NCBI RefSeq assembly: GCF_001625215.2
Contig: NC_030387.2
Span: 25,494,517-25,558,516, forward strand
Origin: Daucus carota subsp. sativus
Taxonomy: Eukaryota > Streptophyta > Magnoliopsida > Apiales > Apiaceae
Reading direction: 5' to 3'
Length of the DNA stretch: 64,000 nt
Position 1 is the stretch's first letter, and every line of letters begins with the position of its first letter. The position numbers and the translations under genes are program-made. Positions 12,310-25,528 of the stretch are shown piece after piece. Under the pieces are notes generated by a model. The model saw only the letters and a list, made by a program, of their open reading frames with translations, made no database searches and had not been told where the DNA came from.

Positions 12310-14151
12310 ACCGTATTTAAAAAAGTCTATTTTCCACTGATGGCCTGAAATCCTACACATTATTCTCATAAATATCACATATGCATGTCATCTGATTACT
12401 CAATAAGATTAAATCAACTCAACTACAAATCCGTAGCGTAAAGTATGTATATCTCATGGACTTATATTCTTTTTTTTTTTATCTAATATAAGAAATATGA
12501 CATTGAAATAAAGCATATATGTTGGAAAACAACATATGATATATGTTTGATTCTAGTCTCATTCATCCATACAACCCAAACTATGTGTTATTAATATTCA
12601 GTTTTATTAGCGGTGAACATCAAACCGCAAATACCATAAAAATCAACCATCCCGCACAGCATCCGCGATTATTAAATTTCTTGATGTCGTTGCAGTTCAA
12701 ATTTTTAAAAAATTTCGTGATACGGGTTGCGATTTTAGATTAAACCACGCCGTAATATTTAATATATACTATTAAAATTATATATATATATATGTATATA
12801 TATTATAATCTATTATTCTCACCCTATTACAATTTATATAATAACGCGTACTACAGTCCAAGGATTGAAATCTCAATTAGGTTAATACCAGACTTTACCG
12901 TCATCTCTTACCCTAACTAGTAGCCACATAAAAGAAAATTACAAACCCTAATATACTATATGCGATAAATACTTTCAATTTGGAAATTCACATCTTCATA
13001 TCAAGCCTATGGAACATATTAAGGTAAATTATTTTCTCAAATAATCATTTTTTTTATTGTTAGATTTTAATTTAATTATTTACTTATTTTAGATGGAGAT
13101 GGAGCAAGCTCAAGCATGTCAATGCACCAATCATCTCTTCATCACAAGCAACATAAGGTACAGAAGATGAAACCATTAAGAAGACACCTACATCACAAAA
13201 ACGAAAAGCAACGACATCTTCAAAAAAGTAAACGATATTTGGGACCATTTTACGAAAGATGATTTGATCTAAATAATGTAAGAGCTATTAATTTATAACT
13301 ATTGTAATAAATATAATACTGGGGTACTAGGAGATATGGAACTAGTACCATTGGGTATCATTTGATGAATCAATGTCCGAAATATCCATAAAGAATAGAG
13401 GATAAAAAACCTAGTTTGCTTCTTAGTTAATTTGAAACATATTCTTTTACAACTTATTGCCTACCGCTTAAATTAACCATTAAGTGAACAGAATATTAAA
13501 AGAAGAAAGAATATATTAGCATACTACATAGAGTAACTGCAACATTCCTTTAATCTCATTTTTATTGACTGCATTTGACTACAATGGTCAAATTGGCCTG
13601 AATATGAATACATCATACTCTTCTTCAAAATATTAGCGCAAAGAAAGATTAATATATTAGCATACTACAAAGAATTTCATATTAATATAAACGAGCAAAC
13701 TTTTTTATATATGTGCATGCATCCACAAGTACAATTAATGATATTAAAAAAAAAAAAAAGGAAATGTGATTATCCATGAAAGTGAATCTTTTTGAAATCC
13801 ATTTTCTTATGTTTGGCAAAAAAGTTAAAAAAAAAAAAACCATATATTTGGTAAATAATCATTCATAACAGGATTATTTATTTTAAAGCAGTTGTTTAAC
13901 AACCTTGACTATTATAAAAAAATACAAATAAATCTTTTTTTTTTGCGCATCACTAAAATCAACTCATATGAACATCCATATGATTTTTCATCTTAAATGG
14001 GCCTATTTGTGTTAGCGAGATGCAAATATATGATTTTAATGATAAACACGAGCTTGACTAATATTATTATTAACTATTCCTCAATCGCAAATTAGTGTTT
14101 GAAATATTTTTAAAATATTTTTAGATAATCACAGGGTATAGATACACACAC

Positions 14152-14195
<44 letters not shown>
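14152..14195. repeat. (TA)n microsatellite
   Basis: Uninterrupted TA dinucleotides, followed by short CA-rich sequence to about 14218. Confidence 0.95.
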
Positions 14196-14200
<5 letters not shown>

Positions 14201-14643
14201 TATACACACACACATACATATTTTAGTTGGTTTGGTTAGTGGTTTGACAGTGTGGAAGAAAACCAACGGTGATGTATAGAGATTGAGATCATTCTTCCAA
14301 ACAATAGAGATCGAGTACAAAAAGACGGTCTCTTTTTTATATTCCACAAACTATGATCGTTTTTATTTATTATATATACCGAAAAGAGTTGCTTTCATTT
14401 TGATATTTTTTATTGTATAGTTAATAGTTTTGAGAATTTTCCTAAGCACACAAAAGTTAAAAGTGACTGTAACAAGAAACTAGTTGTTTTTATATTTAAA
14501 AGCAACCAAGCATAAGTAACCCCGGTTACAAAAGCTAATAAACAAAAGCTATCACCCATCAAATTATTTACCAATGGTGATGAGCTTATGTTCGTCAATC
14601 AACTCGAATTTCTATTCACTAAAAAGAGCGATAATTCTCATGA

Positions 14644-14700
<57 letters not shown>
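14644..14700. repeat. (TA)n microsatellite
   Basis: Nearly 60 bp of pure TA repeats. Confidence 0.95.
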
Positions 14701-14703
<3 letters not shown>

Positions 14704-16111
14704 TATTATTTTTTTGTGGCATTTAGCCTTTCTTTTGTAATCGGCTTTGAAACATGTATCCTAATACTAAACCAAATGATTGGTATAAAATTCTTATTTT
14801 TCTATCGGTAGAAAATATAGCACCTCAACAACTAATACACTATTAAAAAAAAAAAGAAAATAATATTATTTCTGGTTTGAAGCACTATATGTAAGAAAAA
14901 AATTCCAATTTTGTTATATTTTATGGTCTATATCAAAAAGAGAGTATATTTTGGGCTGTAAAAATTGATAGTTGGTTTACTACAATATTCTACAAAATAC
15001 AAATCGGTTCTAAAGTGACCGGATAATATTGCTAAATGGATGTTTAAGCGGAATTCAAACTGATCATTAATTAAAATAATTAATAATATATATTATAAAT
15101 TTAGATATGATATTATGAAATTTAAATTTAAAATTATGTAGTAATAATAATTTAAACTTAAAATATTCTCCATAAAACATATTTAAATTTTTGTATAATA
15201 GTTATCATATTATATTAAAATTAATGTTTTGAAAATAAAAATTAGCACGTCAAAATTATTTTAATCATTTATTGAGTTCGATGACCATTCAATTCCTCGA
15301 TATCTCATTTAATTTTAATTTATATCTCCCAAAAGTGGTTGAGAGAGATGTAGATAATAATTCAACAACTAACTATATGCAATTAGTAATATTATCTATT
15401 AAGATACAAATCTATGAAGATGGAATGGACTAGAACACTAAAGATATTGAGAGGGACACTCTTTTCTTTATTTTGTCCTTTTGTTTCTTTGCGTTCCCTT
15501 AAGCTAATAGTTTTTGGAAGAAAATAACATCATAATTAATTTAATAATAAAATCGTTGCTAACAAATTTTAACTTACTCAAGTGATTTGTTTTCAATATT
15601 ATTAGGGGTAACTTAGGGGTTTTAAAACATGGAATTTATAATTGTTCAAAATAGGCTTATATTAATAGTTGAAATTCTAATGAGGTTGAGTCGATTTAAT
15701 TTATAATTGAATCATTGAAATTTGGATTACATTGAAATTTTAATAGCTAATCATTCTGATATTAGTTGAAGCATTGAGTTAACAAGAATGATGAAATAAA
15801 TATTTTGTTTTTAATAATTTCACATTGCAACTTATTAGACTACAAATAGTGAAGAGTATATTGGAGATATCAAGGAGTATTTATAACTATATAATATCTT
15901 CTGGATTTCCAGCATCCACATTAAATGTGATAAGGAAATGTTTTGTTTATAAATATCCCCATACACAATGTTAAAAAAATCCAAAGCAAGAGTGGAAGTA
16001 TTAAGTAGCTTCTTTACTACATGTTCAACATTCATGCTCTTCAACACAAATACATAATTTTTTTCATAAATCAAGAAAATTGTATTGAATATATTTCTAT
16101 TATAAATTGAT

Positions 16112-16710
16112 ATGAAATCACAAAATGCTACCAACATAAATAAAATTCGACAAGAGCTTGAAAGCGGGCGTGATCCATCAATGATAAGTGCAGAAAGTAT
16201 GGAAGCAGGAGAAAAAGCAGCTTGGAAGGAGGTTTTGTTAAAAATATCTCCTACATTGGACGCAGATGAAAAAAGGGCGGATATCATTGTATTTCTTCAG
16301 ACAATTATTTCCCAATATTTTAAGGGAATTCAGGTAAATATCTGTTCAATTAAACATTTTCACAAGTTGTTTAATCGCTTTTTTTCATGCCAAGCAATAG
16401 GAATAACTGATTTTTTAGATTTCGTTTGCTTTGGTTCTTCACTGAAAATGGTCCTCATATAAAACAATGCTGGTATGAATGTGTTATTTCTTAGATTTTT
16501 TGCTCGGATTTCATAAATCTCATTGATCAGTAAAGTTAAAAAAAAATATTTTTCAGTCTTAGATATAAATATATATGTTAAATATACATTTCATTTGCCT
16601 ATATATTAAAACATTAATTATAATAATAAATAATATATTTCAAAAATTATTTAGTAATATTTATTTGTTCATTGACATGTGTAAATAATAATAATAATAA
16701 TGTTAATAAT

Positions 16711-16768
<58 letters not shown>

Positions 16769-19651
16769 GACATAATAGTGGAGGACCAATATTTGCACTG
16801 CCATTTGAAAATGTTAAATGATGAGATTGGGATATAGGAGTACAACACCGTCTGGTTTGAATCCTCTTAAAAGATTTTGAATGTATTTTTGCTGGGATAG
16901 AAAACAAATGAATCACTTCCACTCCCAAACAATTACTTAGAGTTCCAGGGTCCTTTAGAGAACAAACAGAAAATCAATGAGACAAATCTGCTAAGAACTT
17001 GTGATTATTGTCGATCATCACGAGATCATCCACATTGACAAGAATATAGGCAATAACTCCGTATTAATTGTAGATAAATAAAGAGGCATTAGATATAGAG
17101 TTGATGAATCCATTTGCCAAAAGAGTGAATTAATTCCTTGTACCAGTCTTGAGGAGCTTGTCACAAGCCATAGATTGGTCTTTCAAGCTTGCAAATGTGA
17201 TTTGAAAATGACTTATGAATGAAGTCCTGACTCGTGTCTGCTAGACATTAAAATTGGCCGTAGTTAACTTTGTAGATATGTGAGGGGAGCATTTACCTGA
17301 ATGATAGTTGTTTCATAAGTGATTTCAATGGAAAGAGTCATGTTTTTGGGAAGGCAGAAAATATTGGTTGAGAACTTGTAATTAGAAAAAGAAGGATCGA
17401 AAGAGATGTTTTTTTATAGCATATTTTTTCATATGAGTTCAAAGCTAGGAAATGGGGTTTGAGTATTGGTTTCTTTTTAGGTTTTGTTGTCTTTTAGATA
17501 TCGAAATTAATATAGGTCTAGCAAATGATTTCCCGAAGAACGAAGACAAGAAACATTTGTACCAGCGGGGAAATCTCATTTATGTTCTCAAAGCTATTTC
17601 CTATTATTTGATCCTAAAAGGAAAATATTGTTTAGTATATACTGTCGCTAAATTACCTGTTGTATATTGTTTTATAGGTTTTTCCATATGGTTCGGTGCC
17701 ATTAAAGACATATCTTGCGGATGGAGATATAGATATGACTGTCATATGCTATCCTAATATGAAAGATTATATAGCAAACGACATTTACAAACTTCTTAAG
17801 TATGAAGAGCAGAATATGTCTGCCGAATACACAATAAAAGAAACAAGGATGATCGGTGCTGAGGTTGTACTATCTCTTAACTTGAAAACTTAAACTTTGT
17901 TTTCAATTATATTAACTTGTCACATGATCATTCAGGTGAAACTTGTAAAATGCAAAGTTGAAAATATTCCGATCGACATATCTTTTAATCAACTAGGTGG
18001 ACTTTCTACCCTATGTTTTCTGGAACAGGTATTGAGCTAGCATATTATATTAATAATTTATAAGCTTCTTCTTCATACAGAAGATAAGACACCATTTGAT
18101 TGTAATGCAGGTTGATCATCTAGTTCAAAAGAATCATCTTTTTAAGCGGAGTGTTATGCTCCTCAAAGCTTGGTGCCACTATGAATGTCATATCCTTGGC
18201 GCATTTCATGGTTTACTGGCTACCTATGCTTTGGAAGTTCTGATTCTATATATATTCCAGCGGTTCAATTCATCTTTAAATGGACCTTTGGCGGTAAATT
18301 TAGCATGGCTGCACGTGTGTGATATTGTATTTATTTATGCATTCAATGAGCATGTTTGTTTACTAATGTATTTTACTATTTCTCTACCCGTGTAGGTACT
18401 TTATCGATTTTTGGACTATTATGCAAACTTCGATTGGAATAACTATTGTATCAGTTTGGAGGGTCCAATTCTCACATCATCTCTTCCCAACCTTGTTGGT
18501 AAACATATATTTTCAACTAATGTGTCTATCTTTATTGTATAACCACTAAGATAGCGGTAGAAACAATGAAATTCTTTGATCACATATGTCTGTGTACGTA
18601 CATGCAGTTACTGATCAAGGGAATGACGGAGCAGATCTATTGCTGTCAAAAGAAGATATGAGATCCTATACCGAAATGTTTTCATCTTCAACTTTTTGCG
18701 TTAATCAGGATATGCAGATTTTTGGTGCCAAGTATCTGAACATCATGGATCCACTGAAAGAAAAAAATAACCTAGGCCGTAGTGTGAGCAAAGGTAAAAA
18801 ACATGTTTCTTGTCTCTTTACTATTAGTACGAACCCCCCTCTCCTTTTATTTTAGTATTGTTGTACCCCCATTCAAGTTATAACTTATAAGCCATATGCA
18901 TGTTTTCAAAGTATCAATGCTCCCTTCCTCAGGACTTCTTTATTTGTGACCCTGTTTCTAAATGAAAAATTCTCGTGTGTTTTCTCTTTTTATATAGCAA
19001 ACGCTGCCAGAATAATTTCAGCATTCAAATATGGGGCTCGCAACCTTGGTCGCATTCTTCAGTTGCCAAGAGAAAGCATCTCGGATGAGATTAAAAAGTT
19101 CTTTGGGAGCACTTTGATGAACCATGGATCCAGTTTTGCTGAACTTGAAAGGTTGTCGCCCCTACCTGTATCTGAGGAAGACTTTCCTTTGGAGTCGGTA
19201 GAAATTGATGATATTTATGATGACGGCGATGACAATGACGATTGCAATGATAATAATGTGGAAGGTAAAGTGACTTTTGTTAAAAACATGATTCTTGAAA
19301 ATTGCAATTCGTTTGCAATTCTGTTTGAAACTTAGCTTGTTTGTTTCAGGAACTCGGCCTGCAAGTAACGTGAGTAGCCTTCTCAAAGCTTGGCCTCTTG
19401 ATAAACCCATGGACACGGAAACTGTGAAAGAGTCAGAATTGCTAGATCTCAGAGGAGATTATGCAAGTTCAGCTAGAAACTTAGCCTACAGTCTGTGTAC
19501 TCTTGGGTATTCTTCAACTATTCCAGCATTAAGTACTCGTCCCCCAACCACTGGCCAGTTTCAGGAAATGCCGTCGACTAGTGCACAATGGAATTTGAAT
19601 GAAAATGCTGCAGTTGCTCGACGGCGTTTCAACACTGGAAACAATCATTAA
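16112..19651 (+). CDS. Nucleotidyltransferase / PAP-OAS1 substrate-binding domain protein, 513 aa
   Basis: Eight exons: 16112-16333, 17678-17863, 17936-18028, 18111-18293, 18396-18498, 18608-18793, 18998-19264, 19350-19651. All borders are GT-AG, phases are consistent, and the sum is 1542 nt. The N-terminal region is helical. Exon 2 opens with the polymerase-beta-type signature YGSVPLKTY followed by the DGDID acidic pair. Exons 3-4 hold the third acidic strand (IPIDISFNQ), a helix-rich PAP/OAS1 substrate-binding core (LFKRSVMLLKAW, GLLATYALEVLILYIF) and the YRFLDYYANFDW block. Exon 7 ends in an acidic Asp-rich run (~ISDEIKK to DDNDDCND). This is the plant family of At3g51620/At3g56320/At2g40520, putative non-canonical nucleotidyltransferases acting on RNA ends; the substrate of this member is unknown. 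ATG 16112 has an in-frame stop 9 bp upstream. The spacer 19681-19756 looks like a small 3' UTR intron. Confidence 0.87.
16717..16765. repeat. (TA)n microsatellite in intron 1 of the nucleotidyltransferase gene
   Basis: Pure TA repeat of about 48 bp, preceded by a short ATA-rich tract. Confidence 0.95.
16930..17260 (-). mobile_element. Fossil Ty1/copia polymerase fragment
   Basis: Read on the minus strand, this intron segment shows short stretches typical of copia reverse transcriptase: a YGL-QAP-like block followed by a VNVDDLV block, the catalytic VDD strand. It is a short internal piece without LTRs, clearly broken and old. Borders are approximate. Confidence 0.6.
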
Positions 19652-20190
19652 CGGGGAACAGGCAGTTTCATCCTGAACAGGGTAAAAAAACATCAAATAC
19701 TCTGGCATTGTGCTTAATTTGAGCGTGATTTAAGCCTCTACTTTTTATTGTGCAGCATTCCACCTCATTCAGGAGAGATTCTCCCGTCGAAGAAACATTA
19801 ATACATTGTGGGGGCCTTCTAGAGTTCTAGTGTGTCCCAGAGAAACAGACAACCACATCCATGTTGAAAAATGAACTTGAAATATATTTATTATATATGT
19901 TATACATATAAATAGTGTGAGTTGTGTGAGTGAGTTACTTTTAAAACTAGAGTTACAGTGAAATCTGTAATTATGCTTTTATTGTGTGATTTATTATTCT
20001 GTCAAGAATACTCTTTCCAGTACTATATATAATTCATGTATTATAGCCATGCAAGTTAATATATAAAGATAATAAGATTTGTTTTTCTATATATATTCTC
20101 CATTTTCGAGCTGAGCCTAATCCAATAATGTAGCCCTGATGAAGAACATGAGGATAGCTCTTTATCTGGTTCAGTCAAGTATAATTACTG

Positions 20191-20644
20191 TAGGGGTCAT
20201 TTGGGAGATGGAATGACTGTTGTGAAGGGAGAGATGAAATGCATTACAATCTGAATGTGGGTGGTAGGAGAAACTGAGCATATGAAGGTGACACCGAATA
20301 TTCAAGTGCTCGTGGAGGAAGGTTAGGTAAATCATAATGTCAACCATATATGACTATTATTGATATATGCTTACTAGGAATTTTCTTGACACGGTAAATG
20401 GTAAATTGAAAGCTTACCAAACAAAGAAAATTCCTGGTAAGCTCTAGCAAAAGGAGTCATCTCTAGTTAACATTTTGCCTTCACCACCTGCCAATAACAA
20501 TTTATCAGCATGGAACACTTAAATATTTCACGTGACCTTCATATCCTGGTTGCTCCTATCACATTCAAATTATAGTACAGTTCTTGAAAGGTACTTCCAA
20601 GACCTCTCCTATAACCATTCATTTCATCTCCCAAATGATCCCTA
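20191..20644. mobile_element. Long-TIR foldback element
   Basis: The left end is TAGGGGTCATTTGGGAGATG and the right end, read inversely, is TAGGGATCATTTGGGAGATG. Inverse homology continues inward through GGTAGGAG and ATATGAAGGT blocks, and a second inner pair surrounds AGGAATTTTC/GAAAATTCCT, so most of the 454 bp folds back. No matching TSD was found; the ends resemble hAT elements. Confidence 0.75.
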
Positions 20645-20718
20645 TATATAGTTATTATTCATATCACTGCACTAGACAAAGAGCTCCAATGTTCTTTATT
20701 AGGGCCACATTATTAGAA

Positions 20719-22980
20719 CTAGCATAAAAGTCCGTGAGAGGCACGGCCCTCTAGTTTGTATTGTGTTTTAAATAATATCCATGTGTCATCATATTATTTC
20801 GAACATAATTTTTATGTTTTATTTTTTGACAAAATATGTAAATATGAAATGTAATATTTGCAACCTAATAGCATTAATAGTAATAATGAGTACTATATTT
20901 CTTAAAAATTTATAGATCAACAACTATATTTGGCCTGATTTTTCAATATTCAAATTCGTTAGGATATAGAGGGTACTACTATATCTACATGTTTAAAATT
21001 ATATTCGAAATTAATAATGAAACTTTTAGATTTTAATTATACCTCATTAAAAGTATCTATAATTTATTGTTAAAAATTATTAAATTATTTCATCTAATAT
21101 AACCATGATTTTGATGAAAACTTGATTTTGATATGTGAATTACGATATGCTAAATAATGATTAGATAAAAATGTGTGGTCCGCGTTGTTTTACATTTATT
21201 TCTTCTTTTTTAAACTTACGTTTGTGTAATAGTTAAGTGATTCATGATGGGCGGATCATCAACACATTCTTTTTTAGCATACGTTGCACACACTTTGTAT
21301 AAATAGAACTGTAAAAAGACTCCTACCTTATTTTATTACAAAAGCATCAATCGAACCACTAACCTTATAATTTTACCCAAAAAAATTCTGACACATTTGA
21401 TGTAGCTTACCTTTTTAATTTTTATATCAATTATATAATACTTCAGTGTCTTAGATTTTTATTGTTAATTTAAAATATTAGAAGATTACTTTGATACAGT
21501 ATGTTATAGTATTGTCTCGTTATAAAATATTAATTTTTTTATCATTAGTTGTTTGAGCTTGTTGATTAAGACTTTTTATAATTTGTCATGTAATTATTAT
21601 AAACCAGAAATATTTAGTTTAATATGAGTTAGGCCCCGTGAAGTTCATAAAAACATGAAATATTTAGTTTAATTAGTCGTGTAGTTACTTTTCAGTTTTG
21701 TGCAAACTCACATTTTTAAATATTTTTGATACTCGTATTTTTTAGGGGTGAGTAATATAGCATATCATGTTCAATTGTTAAAAATCAAATCAGGTGTTCG
21801 ATATTCTGGATTATGAAAAAACTATTCTTGTTCTAGTCCCGTTTAATCAGATATTAGTTATCACCGTATCGCGTCGGATTATCCGCTTCAAAATTAATTA
21901 CATTTTATTAGTTTAATTAGTAAATGATTAATTAAATATTATATTGTAGTTGAAATCATTTTATTTAACTGGTATGTTATATATTGATGGATGAGATATT
22001 AAAATTATAGTTAACTTATTTCTCTGTGTTATTTTATTTTAACCAAGTAAAATTTATAACTCAATTCTTTTTAGCAGGTCATGTAAACGCGTTTTATTAT
22101 TATTAGATTGGTACTTTTGATTAACAATATAGAATTTTTCGAAAACTATCTTCATATCACAAGTTATAATATTTCAGATTTATACATCACCAAAATTACA
22201 TTATTTAGATATATTTTCTAACATCAAATTTGATGTCTTTCTCAATATTCTTATATCTATAATTTTTTAAAAAAAGATTTAGTTGCACGTGAAATTCTGA
22301 ATTCATAAGTTTAAAATAAAAAGTAATCTAAAAAAAAAATCTTCTTTCAGTTACCATATTTCATGTTCTACAAAATATTGTAATCTCTTTATAAATCACC
22401 TTTTATAATTAAAAAAAATTAATATGACATAGTCCATGTTGAAAGTCCATCAATTTTTTACTTTCAAAAATGCTAACTGAAATCTCAGTTTTTGTGCTTA
22501 TATATTACATTCATGACTTAAATTTTTATAATATTATATTAGTACTCTTTTAAACTATTAAGTTAGATTTGAATTCGTTCATTTTTATTCGAATGTGAAT
22601 TATATATATTTTTAGAAACCTGAATCAAGGTTCGAGCCCGATTGTCCATATTCTTTTTCAATTTTAAATTCATTTACGCAAATAATTAATTTATAGATAT
22701 AAATCTATCATGTAAACTATATATGAGACTTCGTTGAAACAATAATTTATCTCAAATAAATAAGATACTGAAAAGAATATAAATAAAATAGTTTTAATGT
22801 ATGTAGTTAATGCTTTTGAATAAAAAATTAGTTGATTGTGTAGCTCAAGTGGTTTGAGTGATCTATTTGTATTCGAGAGGTCTTGCAGGAGGGAGATTTG
22901 ACGTAGGGCTATTATATATATAAGTACAAGTAGATCGGATGCCTTCTTTACAAAACCCAAGTGAAGACATGTGTAAGCTT
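20719..22980. other. AT-rich intergenic stretch, possible Helitron 3' end at left
   Basis: Read on the minus strand, 20719-20752 gives a short GC hairpin (CCGTG-cctct-CACGG), about 9 bases of spacer, then CTAG followed by T, which is the form of a Helitron 3' terminus. I could not find a matching TC start at larger coordinates, so any element is decayed. No gene is visible. At 22825-22920 a weak tRNA-like head (TGTGTAGCTCAAGTGG) may be a SINE relic. Confidence 0.35.
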
Positions 22981-22991
22981 TATTAAACTTC

Positions 22992-23832
22992 CACTACAAC
23001 AATTCTGGCCATTTACGATGGATTTTTTCCGCCTTTTCCGTCGTAATTAGTATCATTTACGATGAAATTTTTTTGTTGTTTTTGTTGGCGTATTAAGTTA
23101 AAAAAATGGTCGGTAATTTACTTTGTGTAGTAAGTTATCACTTCCATCGCAAATTCACCCACGTGGACCCCACTGCTCAATTTTATCAACCACAATATCC
23201 GATGAAAATATCCGTCAAATTTACAGCATGGGCCCAAATATTTACGATGGAAATAACATCGTAAATGTAGCCACGTGGAGCCCAATGCTCAATTTATGAA
23301 CTACAGCATATCACAAGTCTGCTCAATTTAATTTTCATTCATTTTTGGTTTTTATTTAGGTAGATAAGTTAAGTTATGACGGTTTAATTACGATTAAAAA
23401 TTAAAATTTATCATTCTCATTTTGTTCCTGTTTTTAAACAGTTATAATTATATAATTATGTGACTTACGACGTCGTAGTTACAATGAAAGCAAAAAACCA
23501 TTTTGTTTTCATTTATTTTTTCTCTTTGATTAGCTAAATATGTTAACTTACGACGGTTCGTTACGACGATTTTTTTAGCGGGTAAAGATTTATTATATTT
23601 ATTTTTCAAAGCTTATAGGTTGCTTTCGGTTGTTTCCTTTAGGAAAACTATTTATATTTGAGCGGAGTCTTTTAGTTTGCGTCTGAATTCTAGCGAATCA
23701 TAGGACGGAAGGTGGGTATGTCGTAAGTATTGACGAGAACATATGACGGATATTGATTTTCGGTCGTAAATTTTGCGCTCCGTCTTTTCCATTGCAAGAT
23801 ATCCATCTTAAATGCCCAGAATTGTTATATTG
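22992..23832. mobile_element. Non-autonomous CACTA (En/Spm) element, TSD TTC
   Basis: Starts CACTACAACAATTCTGG at 22992 and ends with the imperfect inverse CCAGAATTGTTATATTG at 23832. TTC is present on both sides (22989-22991, 23833-23835). The interior is full of short TTACGACGG/CCGTCGTAA subterminal motifs in both orientations and has no long frame. Length is 841 bp. A second, right-truncated copy lies at 51618. Confidence 0.9.
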
Positions 23833-23884
23833 TTCTCAAAATTATAAATCGAAGAAACAAAAATATATAACTATATTCACATAA

Positions 23885-24250
23885 GAGCATTCCCATCCCA
23901 TTCCCCAACCCCAACCCCAACCCTATAATTTAAAGAAATCTACTAACTTTTGCAAAAATGTACTCTACATGCGGAACCCCAAAATAGGGTTTGGTTTTGG
24001 GGATTAGATATAAATCCCCATATTTGGGGTTACACTATTCATCCCCCATACACTATTCATCTTCCATTTCATTAACATTTCATTATTATTTTATTAATTT
24101 CATGTGCTATCTTATACTTTTATGGGGAATAAGGATTGAATATGGGGAATGGGATGGAAGAAATTTTTAAAAGTTTGTAAAAAATTTTGAGGAATTACTA
24201 TTTTTAGTAAGTTTTTGGGGTTGGGGATTGTGGACCGGCTGTGAATGCTC
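23885..24250. mobile_element. MITE with GAGCATTC ends and CCCCAACCCC subterminal motifs
   Basis: Left GAGCATTCCCATCCCATTCC and right (inverse) GAGCATTCACAGCCGGTCC, both followed by CCCCAACCCC. Flanking trinucleotides are TAA and CAA, so a PIF/Harbinger-type TSD is only suggested. No coding capacity. Confidence 0.65.
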
Positions 24251-24858
24251 CAACACCAGCATATTACTTTACCAAATAAACCAGGCACTTCCTAATCAAA
24301 TATTATAGTTGCCAAATATTACAATTATACATAAAAATATTAATAACCTAATCTTGAAATATGTAGTTAGGTAGATATCAATCAAAATATTAGAAGAAAT
24401 CAAGCAAATTAATGACCAAATAAAGCAAGGCCCGGCCATGTATATGTCAGAATATACAAATTGTATGTAACTTTTACCATTACATGTTACTGTTTGCAAA
24501 ATGTACATGGTGCATGGGTCACTCAAAAGAAAACTACATAAAATGCAATTTCCTGTTTAAATTATAGATAATACATATTGAGCTTGAAAAAAGTTGTTGA
24601 AAGTATTATCGAAAATTGAAATTTCAATTTGATAAACTGCATTAAAAAATGATAACAACAACAATAATTCTACGATCATCACCATCATGTAAGTTGGAGT
24701 CCTTTTATATATAGAGCTAACGCCGGTAACCTCTTTATGCAGTGTCACGAACCATATAAAACATATAGCTCGATCGGAAACTACAGCATGAAGATATAAT
24801 CTCTACACCCAAATAGAACCAAAACAAAATCCTCTTAATTAAAATCAAAATTTACAAT

Positions 24859-25350
24859 TCAACTCTGTGAAGCTCCACCTTGATGATCAGTATTCCTATC
24901 ACTATTATATCTCTTATCCTGCTGTGCATTTCTAACATACGACTGAAACTGTTCTTCATTTTCTTCGTTAAAACCAGCTCTATCATGAACAATATTCATA
25001 TTTGCTCTCTGATCCCCTTCAACCTCTCTATACCTATCCAAATACCTCTTGAGTGGATGACCAAAATTGTCGAACCCAAGTCTGTCAATAGCCCAGACGA
25101 TGTCGTCCCCATTGACCGTTTTTCGCCTCTCCTTCCTGCACTTTTCGGATGCCTCACCTGTCACAAAGCTTATGAACTCAGACACGCACTCTTGCATTGT
25201 TTCCTTCCCTTCTTTGGCTATCTTAGCATTGGCTGGCAAGATTTTCTTCATGATTCGCCCCACGTTTGCTATCGGTAACAGCAGCTCTTGTTCATAAGGC
25301 TGAGGAGGCGTGCTTGATGAGCCGCTGGCGCCTGTATCTTTGCTTGTCAT
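24859..25350 (-). CDS. NF-YB: NF-YB transcription factor subunit (non-LEC1 type), 163 aa
   Basis: Single exon. Residues ~22-115 are the NF-YB histone-fold domain: [16 protein letters not shown] (alpha1), [20 protein letters not shown] (alpha2), a [12 protein letters not shown] segment leading to alpha3, and [19 protein letters not shown]. Such subunits pair with NF-YC, then NF-YA, to bind CCAAT boxes in the nucleus. The LEC1-type diagnostic Asp is replaced by Lys46, so this is the non-LEC1 class, closest in my memory to AtNF-YB5. The C-terminal tail is Asn/Gln/Asp-rich. I start at the inner ATG (25350), which gives the usual short N-terminus. An upstream in-frame ATG at 25404 would add 18 hydrophobic residues unlike the family and lies on the far side of a TATA-like tatttata at about 25390-25397. 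A tandem-repeat element starts 180 bp upstream. Confidence 0.9.
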   Translation of the reverse strand: MTSKDTGASGSSSTPPQPYEQELLLPIANVGRIMKKILPANAKIAKEGKETMQECVSEFISFVTGEASEKCRKERRKTVNGDDIVWAIDRLGFDNFGHPLKRYLDRYREVEGDQRANMNIVHDRAGFNEENEEQFQSYVRNAQQDKRYNSDRNTDHQGGASQS

Positions 25351-25528
25351 TGGAGGAGCCAGACAGGAGAGAAGCAGTTTGGTCAACCTTATAAATACAC
25401 ACACTTGATGAGATCATGTCTGGGTTTGTAAGTTGTACACGTGGGGCCTGAGTGGGGATCAATGGTGGCCTAATCATGCTATGTATATAAATACATTATG
25501 TCATCTTCATCGTTCGAAAATATTATGT

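Larger units (their letters stand above)
9002..16111. other. Gene-poor AT-rich intergenic stretch
   Basis: Apart from the tandem repeats, the foldback element at 12131 and the (TA)n runs listed separately, I see no gene with credible splicing or homology here. Open frames of 60-75 codons (for example 11121-11312 and 14129-14347) are either compositional or read through microsatellites. The stretch probably consists of decayed transposons that I cannot assign to family. Confidence 0.5.

Noticed and set aside
16112-16287. Overlapping minus-strand 150-codon frame 15835-16287
   Set aside because: It is antisense to the first exon of the nucleotidyltransferase gene and has no recognisable domain.
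24859-25404. Longer NF-YB reading frame starting at 25404
   Set aside because: The extra 18 residues are hydrophobic and unlike the family, and a TATA-like motif lies within this stretch. I used the ATG at 25350.
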